A DNA stretch of 64,000 bases, taken from NCBI RefSeq assembly GCF_007741515.1, contig NZ_CP036263.1, positions 4,203,178 through 4,267,177 of the forward strand, read 5' to 3'. Position numbers and translations under genes: made by a program. Shown in pieces: positions 1-8,761 of the stretch. A model generated the notes under the pieces. The model was not told the DNA's origin, did no database searches, and saw only the letters and a list, made by a program, of their open reading frames with translations. Each line of letters begins with the position of its first letter. Positions within the stretch are counted from its first letter, which is position 1. This stretch comes from Adhaeretor mobilis (GTDB taxonomy: Bacteria; Planctomycetota; Planctomycetia; Pirellulales; Lacipirellulaceae).

Positions 1-52
1 TCCGATTGCGTACCAAACACAACCAACTGCCTGAGCAGACTCACTGCGTCCC

Positions 53-754
53 ATGAAGATTGCCGAAATCTATAAATCGATCCAAGGAGAAGGCTTGCAC
101 ACGGGCAAGCACAGCGTGTTTGTGCGCGCTAGCGGGTGCAACTTGCGCTGCTGGTTTTGCGATACGCCCTATGCCTCGTGGCAGCCCGAGGGTTGTGACT
201 ACACGGTCGATGAGATTGCCGCGGAGATCGAAGAGTGGGACTGCCAGCACGTAGTCCTTACGGGCGGCGAACCGATGCTGTTCTCCGAGCTGCTGCCTCT
301 TACCGAAACTCTACGAGCCAGTGGCAAGCATATCACTATCGAAACCGCAGGCACCCTGTATTTGCCGGTTGAATGCGACCTCATGTCGATCAGCCCTAAG
401 CTCGCTGGTAGCGCTCCCCGTGGTGAGGAGCACACTCGTTGGCGACGACGCCACGAACGGCAACGCGATCGACCGGAAATCATAGCTCAGCTGATCGCCG
501 AGTACGACTATCAATTGAAGTTTGTCGTCGATGAGCCGGCTGATCTTGCTGAGATCAAAGCTTACGTTTCTCGCCTTAAGCAGTTCAATCCAGAGCAACT
601 CAATCCCGAGCGAATCATGCTCATGCCCCAAGGCAATTCGCCTGAGGAATTAGCCGCTCGAAACGACTGGGTTCAAAAGGCCTGCGAGGAGCAGGGCTGG
701 ACATTCTGCCCAAGGCTGCAAATCGAGTGGTTCGGACCGGTGCGGGGTACATGA
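53..754 (+). CDS. queE: 7-carboxy-7-deazaguanine synthase (radical SAM)
   Basis: This radical SAM enzyme converts 6-carboxytetrahydropterin to 7-carboxy-7-deazaguanine in the cytoplasmic pathway to preQ0 and queuosine. The N-terminus has the family substrate and cofactor motifs (SIQGEG at residues 9-14) and a CxxxCxxC cluster motif at C29, C33 and C36. A GGEP motif for SAM binding follows near residue 70. At 233 aa it is a normal length. There is no convincing Shine-Dalgarno before the ATG. An open frame from the left edge ends in a TGA that overlaps this ATG (ATGA), so an upstream gene, possibly another queuosine gene, may be translationally coupled, but too little is visible to name it. It converges on the next gene, about 45 bp away. 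Confidence 0.93.
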   Translation: MKIAEIYKSIQGEGLHTGKHSVFVRASGCNLRCWFCDTPYASWQPEGCDYTVDEIAAEIEEWDCQHVVLTGGEPMLFSELLPLTETLRASGKHITIETAGTLYLPVECDLMSISPKLAGSAPRGEEHTRWRRRHERQRDRPEIIAQLIAEYDYQLKFVVDEPADLAEIKAYVSRLKQFNPEQLNPERIMLMPQGNSPEELAARNDWVQKACEEQGWTFCPRLQIEWFGPVRGT

Positions 755-797
755 GTGAGCTTCTTAAGCCGAAGTGCATCAGCTCGTGGCTCGGGGC

Positions 798-1151
798 TTA
801 CTGTTGCTTGGACGTCTCTAGCAGTCTCGCAACCTCTTCAACAGCCGTTTGTAGCGAGCGGACTGCCATTTGAAAGTTCATGTGCGTCGAAATCTCTGGT
901 TGAATCTCTGCAAAGTCGACAGTCGCGGCTTGCAGCTTCGTAAGTTTTTTCTTCGCTTGGCGCACGTACGCGTCGCCGTCTTGTTCCTTCCAAGCGGTGC
1001 CTAGAGACAAGAGGTAATCGTAGAGCGTTCGCTGCACGTCGCGCAATTCGTCATCTTCTTCAGCTTCTTCACTGTGCTTGATGAAGGTGCGAACCATCCA
1101 AACATGCGTTAGCGCAGAGTCCAAGCGTTGCATCAATTCGTGCGAAGTCAT
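798..1151 (-). CDS. Small alpha-helical hypothetical protein
   Basis: A 117-aa soluble, mostly helical, charged protein that I do not recognise. It has no signal peptide, membrane segment or cysteine motif. A cluster of acidic residues (EEAEEDDE) lies near residue 30 and a Lys-rich helix near residue 68. Its ATG overlaps the stop codon of the upstream membrane protein gene by 4 bp (ATGA), so the two are almost certainly co-translated. A cytoplasmic partner or regulator of that membrane protein is a reasonable guess, but only a guess. Confidence 0.75.
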   Translation of the reverse strand: MTSHELMQRLDSALTHVWMVRTFIKHSEEAEEDDELRDVQRTLYDYLLSLGTAWKEQDGDAYVRQAKKKLTKLQAATVDFAEIQPEISTHMNFQMAVRSLQTAVEEVARLLETSKQQ

Positions 1152-2359
1152 ACTGTGCTGTCGCCATTCTCGCCGGTTCTCGTCCCACCCGTGATGGCAT
1201 CTTTGGATCGTTGCTCGATGGCGGAAGCCTCTGCCGCCGAAAGTTCGGCCGGTTTGATGGGGTCATCTGGCTCGGCAGGCGGGGCAGTCGATTGCTTGGG
1301 AGGTGTTCCTCGCGGCGCAAAAACTAGCGTAATCGCGGCTCCGGCGATCACCAAAATCATTCCGGCCATGAAGAAGGAACTAATCTGCCCTGCCAAGCCG
1401 GCTGCCCAAGTGGAGATCAGCGTGCTCACAACCGGAGCGCCACCAAAAACCAGCGGCATCACGTAAACCGGCTTTCCACCGAAGTTGAAAGCCAGAATGA
1501 TGCCCAACGCGCCGATCGCCCCCGCGGCACCTGCGGCCAAACTCCACATAGTGCCGGAGAAATTGCCGTAGTGACTTTGCTCGGGACTGACCGCCAGGAT
1601 CAAATTTGGCACGACCACGGCTATTGCAAAGTACGCAACGCCAACACACAGTAACGGCCGCATTCGACTATGTCCCATCGCGGCTTGACCTTTGTGAAGC
1701 AACGGCCCGTACGCGCCCCAGCAGAGGACGGTGGTCACGATGGAAAGAATTTGCAGAACCTTCCTGGAGAACCAACTACCCGTCTCGTCAGTGAGCTCAG
1801 TCTCTGCCGCTGCGACTGGGGCATCTGCTTCTGCGGCTACCGCCGGTTTTTCAGCCTCGGGCTTTTCCTTCTTAGGAGCTTGCGTTAGCACTGTCACCGC
1901 ACCGAGCAGCACCATGATCAGCCCCGCCTGAAAAAGCGGGCCAATTTCGCGCAGCTTCTTCGCCATGTAAATCGTGAGGAAGGAATTCACGACCGGCGCG
2001 CCACCAAATACCAACGGCATGACGAACACCGGTGTACCACCGAAATTGAACGCCATGATGATACCCAGTGCACCGACGGCCCCCAATGCGCCAGCGATCA
2101 AACTCAAAATGGCCCCGCTGGCGGTCCACTCGCCCTTCTCCCCTTTGGTCTTCAGCAGCGCTGCGGGGACGATGACGCCGATGACAAAGTACGCGAGTCC
2201 TACGCAGACAAACGGGCGAAGTCGGGCAAAATGCTCTCCGGCGGCACGTCCCGCGTCGGTCACCATTTGCTCTTGCCCCAGATGCAGAACCGGGCCGTAT
2301 GCACCCCAACAGAGGATGGTGATGGCGAACGAGGAGACGACAAACAACAGACTTCGCAT
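1148..2359 (-). CDS. Internally duplicated multi-pass membrane protein
   Basis: This 403-aa membrane protein is built from two homologous halves of about 160 residues. Each half carries the same marks in the same order: LCWGAYGP near its start, then R-x-RP-h-h-CVG-h-AYF, then GA-h-GALGII-h-AFNFGG and MPLVFGGAPVV. Each half should have four or five transmembrane helices. A Pro/Glu/Ala-rich cytoplasmic or periplasmic linker (around residues 160-190) joins them. The repeat layout recalls small transporters of the drug/metabolite superfamily that arose by duplication, but I see no diagnostic motif of a named family. It is translationally coupled to the small helical gene downstream. Substrate unknown. 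Confidence 0.8.
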   Translation of the reverse strand: MRSLLFVVSSFAITILCWGAYGPVLHLGQEQMVTDAGRAAGEHFARLRPFVCVGLAYFVIGVIVPAALLKTKGEKGEWTASGAILSLIAGALGAVGALGIIMAFNFGGTPVFVMPLVFGGAPVVNSFLTIYMAKKLREIGPLFQAGLIMVLLGAVTVLTQAPKKEKPEAEKPAVAAEADAPVAAAETELTDETGSWFSRKVLQILSIVTTVLCWGAYGPLLHKGQAAMGHSRMRPLLCVGVAYFAIAVVVPNLILAVSPEQSHYGNFSGTMWSLAAGAAGAIGALGIILAFNFGGKPVYVMPLVFGGAPVVSTLISTWAAGLAGQISSFFMAGMILVIAGAAITLVFAPRGTPPKQSTAPPAEPDDPIKPAELSAAEASAIEQRSKDAITGGTRTGENGDSTV

Positions 2360-2503
2360 GATTTGCTACTTTTTTTTGCGGATCGCCACTGAGGACGTGC
2401 CCTACAGGAATTGGACGGCAGATTTTGATAGCAGAACGCTACGGAGGGCGTTCTCGGTAGGAATCAGTCTGGCACTTAATCTAATGCAGCGACAATCAAG
2501 CGG

Positions 2504-5500
2504 CTAGTCGCCGCGTAAGGCAGGGAGCAACGGGGCACGCAGGGCGGTGCGGGTCGCAAACCAGCCTGCGACGGCTCCAACGGCAATCATTGAGCCGAGT
2601 GTTATCACTAAAGCCCCCCAAGGAATTCCGGCTTCCTGAGTGAAGGAGAGCGGCACTACGACCGCAAGTGCTGCCAAGCAGCCGATTTCTAGCCCTACTA
2701 TTAGCAGCGCCAGATTCTCCGTAAAAACCATCTTCGCAAGTTTCGTTTTTCTTAGCCCCGCGGCTCGCATAAGAGCTAACTCGCCCCGACGCTCAGCCAC
2801 GCTGCGCAGCTGCGCCACAGCAAGCCCTGCTGCCCCCAACAACAGGCCGAGGGCCCCCAGACTCTGAAAGGTTGAGAGGTAGGTATTCTGCACCGCCAAG
2901 AATTCCGCCAGTCGCTGTTGCGCATCGACTGTATCAAAGCCGTAATCGACAAGTTGCGATTCCAACTGGGTTGCCAGCTCGGTCGTTCTCCCGAGATCGC
3001 TCTCTGTTCGACCAGATCGAATGAGAAACAGCCGCTGCCCGGAGGTTTCGGGGAAGAGTTGCAGGAACTGCTGATTGCTGATGAGCAAGTCTCCCTGAAA
3101 AATGCTGTTCGTGAGCATCGCGACCACCTGAAGGGTCCGCGGTCGGTTTGCAGAATCGGTAGTCTCCCGCTGGGCACCAACCGCGTACAGCTTCAATCCG
3201 TAGTAGGCCGTGTTGCGATCAAGAATCATGGGCACAATCGGCAGCCCCGCCGAATCGGTTCCTAGGTCCTTGTGCAATAAGTCCCACGGGGACTCACCCG
3301 TGGGCTGCTCGTTCTTGCTTCCCCATGTGAAGTCACTCTCCACGGAAAGCTTCTCGGGTACGCCGAGGATTCTTGGAGAAGCCGCCTGGAACAGATTCAA
3401 GCAACTTGCGTCCTCACCTTCGCTCACACGAAAGCCGGCGACGGTCATTTCGCTAAGACTTATATCATCCGGCTTGCTGAATCCTAGCGCTGCTCGACCT
3501 GTCTCCGTTTCTAAATCGTGATAGAGCGGCAAGTCGGTTGTGGCCCAGATGTCGTAGCCTCCCGTTCCCGCAGTTGTGGGGGCCAGCCGGAAGGCTGCTA
3601 GCGCGACGATCAGGAAACTGGCCGCGGCAGCCAGGGCAATCGTGAGGAGCGTTCGTCCTGGGTTGCGGCGTGTGTTGAGAAACGAAAGCCTCGTCAACGA
3701 CAAGCTCTCTGAGATCGAGATTGGAGCCCGCAGGAAGCGACGCACCAGCAACAAGAGCCCCGTTAGCACGGCAGAGCCGCCGGCAAAAAATGCCCCCGCT
3801 TGGGCTTCGCCTTCATTAAGCCAAGCGAACATTGCCGCGGCAATCGCCACAAGGACGCAGGCCCAAACTCCGTAGCTCGGGCCGACGTTCGCTCCACTTT
3901 TGACATCAACCGTTTGCTCTGCTTGTCCGGCCAACAGTGCCGTGGGCGACTGTTTGAGCGATGCGAGAATTGTCCACCAGATCGTTACTAGGGAGACGAG
4001 TAGGCCTATGAGCCAGCCCGTCAGGAGTGCCCATGCCGGGACATGCAATTCGAGAAAGGGTGTTACGGTTGCCGCTACCCACCAAGTGTTCAGGCCGTAG
4101 ATCATTAGCTGCGCGTAAGTCACCCCAGCCATCATCCCGCACGCAGCACCGATTGCAGCCACGATCGCGCCCTCGCCTACCAGCGCTCGCGCAATACGCC
4201 GCGACGGCAACCCGACTGCCGAGAGCAAGCCAAGCTCCTTCGCACGTTGCTGCGCACCCAACCGAAAGAGCAGGGCGATCAACAGCACGGCCGACGCCAT
4301 GATGAAACAGCTAAAACCCAGGAACAACCCGTCAAAAGGTGTCGTGCCGCTGGCCGCTTGTAGGGCTTGCTCCTTGATACCAACGACTGACATTCCCAAA
4401 GTGGAGGGGTCGATCCCGTCGGCCAGCCGATCTGAGAACTCCTGGACGCTAATGTCTTCAGGAAGCACCACACGCAAAACACTCTCCGTACCCCAACGCG
4501 TAGCCCACAACTTCGCTGCCAAAGAGTGAGAGACAAATGCCTTGGGAGTCGTGCGATGTTCTTTCCAGTAGTTTTCATCTTCATTCTCGATCTTTTCTAC
4601 CAACTCGAAAGGCAGGTCCCAATCGTTGATCGAATCCTGATCCGTCACGCCTGGAAGCTCGGGTGTGAGCAGTGGATCAGCAGCAGCCGTCGGCTTGCCC
4701 GCAGGGTCCTCTAACGGAATGATTGCCTTCAAAGTGAGATTCAACGGCTGGTGTTCTTCCAACTCGCCGTGGGCTGTTTCTGGCTCGTAGAATTCCAAAG
4801 TGACTTTGTCATCTACGTGGGCGTCGAGGCGCTCGGCAGCCCACTCGTTAAGTACGATCTCGTCATCGGCCAACAAGATCGCCTGGCCCGCGTCATCTAG
4901 GAGCGGACCCAAGTCTGCCGTTGATTGAATTCCAGTGATGGTCGAATAGGGAACGGACATTCCGCCCTTGCGCAGGCTATTTGCCAAATAGGTGATCGCG
5001 CGTTGGACCTCCTGTTCAGGAAACTCAGCATTCACCGCGTCCACCGCGGACGGCGGAAGGACAAGGCGATCGGCCGCAATTTGTACGACCCGCTCACTAT
5101 GGTTCTCAAGCTCTTGTACATTAATCCCCAGATCCGCCAAGGTAGGCTTCAGGTGCATCGCAAGTATCTCCCGCGCCGCTTGCGGTTTCGCTGTATCAAC
5201 CGCATCTCCCGCCAAGGCCACGGCATTCACTTTCCCAGGAAACTCCAACAAATCTTGCAACGCAGCCAGACTCAAGAACACATTGCGGGCCGAACGTTGT
5301 GAACGCTGCATACTAAAGCCCGCCAGGGGCATCGCCTGCACGTCCGCAATTCTCACGCGAAAGCGGCGTGAGGCGTACGCGCCATCCTTCTCGCCCAGGA
5401 CGCTATCTCCAGGGAGGCTCCCCGACTTGGGAACTCGCAGGAGAATGCGCTCGCCGTGCTTTGCACCAAGCTCAATCGCCACGTTGGGAGTGAGGAGAAC

Positions 5501-5935
5501 TTCATCCTCGCCGAGGTCGAGGGCCCCCTCGCCCATAGCATTGCCATCGAGAGACCAAAAGCTCTCGGCCACACCATACACCGCAAGTTTGGCCGCCTGA
5601 TGGACCGACCCTCCGGCCCTCAAGGACGCGGCTCCTCGTGTGATATACAGCGGGGCAGACTGGGTGTATTCCGCTGAGAGCTGCGATCCCTCGCCTGCGG
5701 ATTTCTCCAACGAGTTGGCAACCAGCCGCTCATCGAACGGATGCTGGGCAATGAGCATTGAGTCGATCCGACCCAATCGCGAAAGCGCCAAGTCGCGCAG
5801 GCTGCCTCGCATCGACGCACCAACCAGCAGTGCACCGGTAATAACTGCGCTTGCAATGGCGACCCCCGCAGCCACTGACGCATGAATACGCCAATATTGC
5901 TTGAGGCTAGCGGCGATGTAGTTCCAGGTCGACAC
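2504..5935 (-). CDS. Large FtsX-type ABC transporter permease
   Basis: An ABC permease of the MacB/FtsX type, about 1143 aa. One transmembrane helix follows the N-terminus (around residues 20-45), then a large extracytoplasmic region, a first FtsX-like helix set with a cytoplasmic QQRAKELGLLSAVG motif, further helices, a second extracytoplasmic region and a final FtsX set with RRGELALMRAAG. This two-core layout is typical of permeases for lipoproteins, peptides or lipids. No ATPase gene is adjacent, so its ATPase must be elsewhere. A longer frame from 6046 exists, but it runs through the terminator of the upstream gene. I therefore prefer the GTG at 5935 (VSTWNYIAASLKQYW), preceded by AGGGG, although that purine run abuts the start. 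Confidence 0.85.
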   Translation of the reverse strand: MSTWNYIAASLKQYWRIHASVAAGVAIASAVITGALLVGASMRGSLRDLALSRLGRIDSMLIAQHPFDERLVANSLEKSAGEGSQLSAEYTQSAPLYITRGAASLRAGGSVHQAAKLAVYGVAESFWSLDGNAMGEGALDLGEDEVLLTPNVAIELGAKHGERILLRVPKSGSLPGDSVLGEKDGAYASRRFRVRIADVQAMPLAGFSMQRSQRSARNVFLSLAALQDLLEFPGKVNAVALAGDAVDTAKPQAAREILAMHLKPTLADLGINVQELENHSERVVQIAADRLVLPPSAVDAVNAEFPEQEVQRAITYLANSLRKGGMSVPYSTITGIQSTADLGPLLDDAGQAILLADDEIVLNEWAAERLDAHVDDKVTLEFYEPETAHGELEEHQPLNLTLKAIIPLEDPAGKPTAAADPLLTPELPGVTDQDSINDWDLPFELVEKIENEDENYWKEHRTTPKAFVSHSLAAKLWATRWGTESVLRVVLPEDISVQEFSDRLADGIDPSTLGMSVVGIKEQALQAASGTTPFDGLFLGFSCFIMASAVLLIALLFRLGAQQRAKELGLLSAVGLPSRRIARALVGEGAIVAAIGAACGMMAGVTYAQLMIYGLNTWWVAATVTPFLELHVPAWALLTGWLIGLLVSLVTIWWTILASLKQSPTALLAGQAEQTVDVKSGANVGPSYGVWACVLVAIAAAMFAWLNEGEAQAGAFFAGGSAVLTGLLLLVRRFLRAPISISESLSLTRLSFLNTRRNPGRTLLTIALAAAASFLIVALAAFRLAPTTAGTGGYDIWATTDLPLYHDLETETGRAALGFSKPDDISLSEMTVAGFRVSEGEDASCLNLFQAASPRILGVPEKLSVESDFTWGSKNEQPTGESPWDLLHKDLGTDSAGLPIVPMILDRNTAYYGLKLYAVGAQRETTDSANRPRTLQVVAMLTNSIFQGDLLISNQQFLQLFPETSGQRLFLIRSGRTESDLGRTTELATQLESQLVDYGFDTVDAQQRLAEFLAVQNTYLSTFQSLGALGLLLGAAGLAVAQLRSVAERRGELALMRAAGLRKTKLAKMVFTENLALLIVGLEIGCLAALAVVVPLSFTQEAGIPWGALVITLGSMIAVGAVAGWFATRTALRAPLLPALRGD

Positions 5936-6017
5936 CCCCTGATGATAACCGCCACCCCGCCGCAACGTCAGCAGGCGGGTGCCGCTCGCCAACAATAATC
6001 TTCGCAAAATAGCAAAG

Positions 6018-6053
6018 CAAAAAACCCTCGGCTGCCGTGTTGGCAACCGAGGG
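6018..6053 (-). terminator. Intrinsic terminator of the Cys-rich gene
   Basis: Read on the minus strand, arms CCCTCGGTTGCC and GGCAGCCGAGGG (one mismatch) enclose a 5-nt loop and are followed at once by six T residues. It lies 34 bp after the stop of the cysteine-rich gene on the same strand. It shows that transcription of that gene is meant to end before the ABC permease. Confidence 0.88.
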
Positions 6054-6086
6054 CTCGTCGATATCGTTCAACAATCTGGCTGCGAG

Positions 6087-6512
6087 CTAGGCAGCTGCCT
6101 TGTTGGGGCAGCAAGCGCTGCCGCAGTCTTCGCTACACTCGCAACCTTCACAGTCGCAAGCCTCGCAGTTGCAAGCGGTGCAAACGCCACTTGAGCAGTC
6201 GCACTCCTCGCACTTGCAATCGGAACCGCAGCAGCAATCAGCAGCAGCAGTAGTAGTAGCAGTAGCGGCTTCAGACTGACAGCAGCCCTTCTGGCAGCTC
6301 GTGTCACCCTGGCAGCCACTACATTCGCAAGATTCACACTCGCAATTCTCGCAGCTGCCACCGTTGCAGCAGCAGTCTTCGCACTGGCAATCGGCTCCGC
6401 AGCATCCTGCGTTTGAGGCTGCATCGGTGCTATTGCTAGCCCGCAACGATTGCAAACCAAGACCAGCAACGGCCACCACGGCCAAAGCAGCGGCAAATTT
6501 TCGACGTGTCAT
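6087..6512 (-). CDS. Exported cysteine-rich, metallothionein-like protein
   Basis: A 141-aa protein with an N-terminal signal (MTRRKF then a hydrophobic stretch to about residue 25) and a mature part in which roughly one residue in three is cysteine (about 33 in all). The cysteines sit in repeated CxC, CxxC and CC groups, as in CECESCECSGC and CNCEACDCEGCEC. The protein splits into two similar halves joined by an Ala/Thr linker (residues 78-90). No known fold is evident. The pattern suggests binding of several soft metal ions (Cu, Zn, Cd) outside the cytoplasm, or a heavily disulfide-linked wall protein. It has its own terminator. Next upstream is a second Cys-rich exported protein on the same strand. 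Confidence 0.82.
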   Translation of the reverse strand: MTRRKFAAALAVVAVAGLGLQSLRASNSTDAASNAGCCGADCQCEDCCCNGGSCENCECESCECSGCQGDTSCQKGCCQSEAATATTTAAADCCCGSDCKCEECDCSSGVCTACNCEACDCEGCECSEDCGSACCPNKAAA

Positions 6513-6609
6513 ACAAAATTCTCCTTGAGAATCGGCATCCTAAAGTAGACGCCGCTCCTCGAAAAAAGCTTGGATATTAAAAACTGAAATCGAACGTATG
6601 TCGTCGGAT

Positions 6610-7047
6610 TCAGTTCAGCCAAACCGAGAACAGCGAGTGCAGCCGCACTGGAGGCAGCGGCCAGGCGGATGCTGTGAGAAGATCGATCGCATGACGATCG
6701 GATAGCTCGAGAATCTCAGCGGTCGTTGCAACGCTCGCAACGAGATTCGAGACCTGCTGCTCATCGAGTACAGGCAACGATTCGAGCGTTGCTTCCTGAA
6801 ATTCGAACTCTTGGACGCTACACTGGCAAGGTGCTTCGGGGTCTGTGCAACAAGCCGCATTCGACTTGTCCGCAGCCGCACAATGAGGGCACGCCGAAGC
6901 TTCAACGGGACAGCTCGCTTCCGCAACTGCATTTCCGCAGCAACCGACACAACTACACGTAGCGAGTAGCTGCAACGGGAACACCATCACCAGCGCCGCA
7001 ACAAGTGCGGGCAGGAGGGCTGAACGGCGTTGGCGAATGCTTAGCAT
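6610..7047 (-). CDS. Exported Cys-rich hypothetical protein
   Basis: A protein of 145 aa from the ATG at 7047 (MLSIRQRRSALLPAL). A basic start and a hydrophobic stretch form a signal peptide ending near LLATCSC. The next 50 residues carry CSCVGCC, CPHC, CC and CQC groups, about a dozen cysteines in all. The C-terminal half has no cysteine and is mixed helical. A longer in-frame start at 7098 would add 17 residues before the signal and looks less natural. The cysteine groups and export suggest metal binding. The gene is co-directional with the cysteine-rich gene at 6.1-6.5 kb, about 100 bp away. I do not recognise a family. Confidence 0.72.
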   Translation of the reverse strand: MLSIRQRRSALLPALVAALVMVFPLQLLATCSCVGCCGNAVAEASCPVEASACPHCAAADKSNAACCTDPEAPCQCSVQEFEFQEATLESLPVLDEQQVSNLVASVATTAEILELSDRHAIDLLTASAWPLPPVRLHSLFSVWLN

Positions 7048-7232
7048 AAGGGCGTTAGGGTGGAACTTCGCAGTAGGAGCGATTTCTCGACTACCCAATT
7101 ATAGGGAGTCTGGCCGGTGAACGCCAAAGCAATCTCTAAGTCCGCTAGCTGAAGGGGACTTGGCAGAGATCTACTCCGGCAGTTCTATACGCGAGAGACT
7201 GCGAGTTGTTCGCAATCGAGACTTAAATTCCG

Positions 7233-7285
7233 CTAAATGCCAATCGCCTTGTCGGCAATATCCTTGCGGCACTAGACACCGTCCC
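7233..7285 (-). pseudogene. Decayed duplicate of the purD 3' end
   Basis: These 53 bp match the last 53 bp of the intact purD (7484-7536) at 49 positions, in the same orientation. In the purD frame the relic reads DGV-stop-CRKDIADKAIGI-stop where purD has DGAWCRKDIADKAIGI-stop. One in-frame TAG and three other substitutions have therefore accumulated. The two copies flank a transposase fragment. Similarity stops on both sides of the 53 bp. Confidence 0.85.
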
Positions 7286-7348
7286 CGCGCGACAACCCAA
7301 ATGCTCAGGTCTACTTTCCTCGCGCCCCCTCCCTGCTAACCTACAGCA

Positions 7349-7456
7349 ATGCCTCGCACTAAACGCCATTGTCCTGCCGGTCAAGTTTTTCACGTTCTCA
7401 ACCGGGCCGTAGCCCGCGTGCATATCTTCGAGAAGCAAGAAGATCAGCTAAACTTC
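7349..7456 (+). pseudogene. Truncated REP-associated tyrosine transposase (RAYT)
   Basis: The first 36 codons (MPRTKRHCPAGQVFHVLNRA and on to FEKQEDQLNF) match the N-terminus of IS200-like Y1 transposases of the RAYT/TnpA_REP group, in which R-x-R-x-x-P-x-G-x-x-x-H-V-x-N-R is diagnostic. After about 7456 the resemblance ends. The frame stays open only because it runs antisense through purD. The catalytic HUH and Tyr regions are absent, so this is a dead fragment. It sits between the purD 3' end and the decayed purD duplicate. Confidence 0.82.
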
Positions 7457-7483
7457 AGAGACCTGCCCCCCACCACACCCCAA

Positions 7484-8761
7484 CTAAATGCCAATCGCCT
7501 TGTCGGCGATGTCCTTGCGGCACCAGGCACCGTCCCAGCGGATTTTCTTGACGGCTGTGTATGCTTGCAACTTGGCGGCTGCGGTCGAATTGCCCAGCCC
7601 GGTGACTCCCAGGACTCGACCACCGTTGGTGACGACCTGGCCTTCATGTATGCGCGTGCCGGCATGGAATACTTTTACGTCGGGCACGGTTGCTGCTTCA
7701 TCAAGTCCTCGAATGGGCAAGCCTCGCTGGTAAGGACCGGGGTAACCCTCGCTTGCCATCACCACGCACACTGCTGGTCGCGGGTCCCATTCTAGTGGCG
7801 CGAGCTGGTCGAGCTTACCATCAACCGACGCTTCGAGCAGGTCAACCAGATCGCTCTTCAAACGCATCATCAAGGGCTGACACTCGGGATCGCCAAATCG
7901 CACATTGTACTCCAGAACTTTGAGTCCCTGCTTGGTGATCATTAGGCCTGCGTAAAGGACGCCGCGGAATGGCCGGCGCGAACGCTTCATTTGATGCACG
8001 GTAGGCACGAGGACACGTTCTTCGATCTCGCTCAGCAGCGAGTCCGTCACCAGCGGGGTAGGAGAGTATGCTCCCATGCCTCCCGTGTTAGGCCCCTTAT
8101 CGCCATCGAAAGCCGGCTTGTGATCTTGCGCGGCAGGCATCGTGACGATCGTTCGCCCGTCAGTTATTGCCAGTACGCTCGCCTCTTGGCCGACAAGGCG
8201 TTCTTCGATGACCAGCTGGCTACCCGCTTCGCCAAACTCCTTGCTACCTGCGATTCGCTCAACCGCGTCGAGGGCTTCCTGTCGGTCGTCGCACACGATC
8301 ACGCCTTTGCCGGCGGCTAGCCCGTCAGCCTTTACGACCACCTGGGCGTCTTCGCGTTCTGAAAGATACGCCTTTGCGGATTCGCCATCTCGAAAGGTGC
8401 GAAAGTCGGCCGTGGGAATGTCGGCATGGCGGAGCATGTTCTTGCAGAATACCTTGCTCGCTTCGAGTTCCGCCGCTTGCTTACTGGGACCAAATGCACG
8501 CAGCCCCGAGTCTCCCAATGCGTCAACCAAGCCGGCTGCCAAGGGCGTTTCGGGCCCCACGACAGTTAGGCCGATTTCGTTCTGCTTGGCGAATTCCACT
8601 AGTGCGGGGACGTTTGAGTCGCCGATGTCGACATTCTCCGCCTCGGTAGCAGTGCCCGCGTTGCCCGGGGCCACAAACACTCGGTCTACCCGAGGGCTCT
8701 GCCCAATCTTCCACGCCAAGGAGTGCTCGCGACCGCCGCCACCAACTATCAAAACCTTCAT
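7484..8761 (-). CDS. purD: Phosphoribosylamine-glycine ligase
   Basis: The GARS enzyme joins glycine to phosphoribosylamine using ATP, the second step of purine synthesis. At 425 aa it has normal length. It starts MKVLIVGGGGREHSLAWK, the family glycine-rich N-terminal signature. The ATP-grasp core follows (KADGLAAGKGV near residue 145, then PNTGGMGAYSP and NVRFGDPECQ). The ATG at 8761 is the only sensible start. Downstream lie a transposase fragment and a duplicate of its own last 53 bp, so the 3' flank has been rearranged without breaking the gene. Confidence 0.96.
   Translation of the reverse strand: MKVLIVGGGGREHSLAWKIGQSPRVDRVFVAPGNAGTATEAENVDIGDSNVPALVEFAKQNEIGLTVVGPETPLAAGLVDALGDSGLRAFGPSKQAAELEASKVFCKNMLRHADIPTADFRTFRDGESAKAYLSEREDAQVVVKADGLAAGKGVIVCDDRQEALDAVERIAGSKEFGEAGSQLVIEERLVGQEASVLAITDGRTIVTMPAAQDHKPAFDGDKGPNTGGMGAYSPTPLVTDSLLSEIEERVLVPTVHQMKRSRRPFRGVLYAGLMITKQGLKVLEYNVRFGDPECQPLMMRLKSDLVDLLEASVDGKLDQLAPLEWDPRPAVCVVMASEGYPGPYQRGLPIRGLDEAATVPDVKVFHAGTRIHEGQVVTNGGRVLGVTGLGNSTAAAKLQAYTAVKKIRWDGAWCRKDIADKAIGI

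Noticed and set aside
5936..6046. N-terminal extension of the large ABC permease to the ATG at 6046
   Set aside because: It runs through the intrinsic terminator (6018-6053) of the upstream gene and gives a polar, Arg-rich start that is foreign to the family.
7457..7795. Continuation of the transposase frame to 148 aa
   Set aside because: After residue 36 the frame is antisense to purD and has no transposase motif; it is open by chance.
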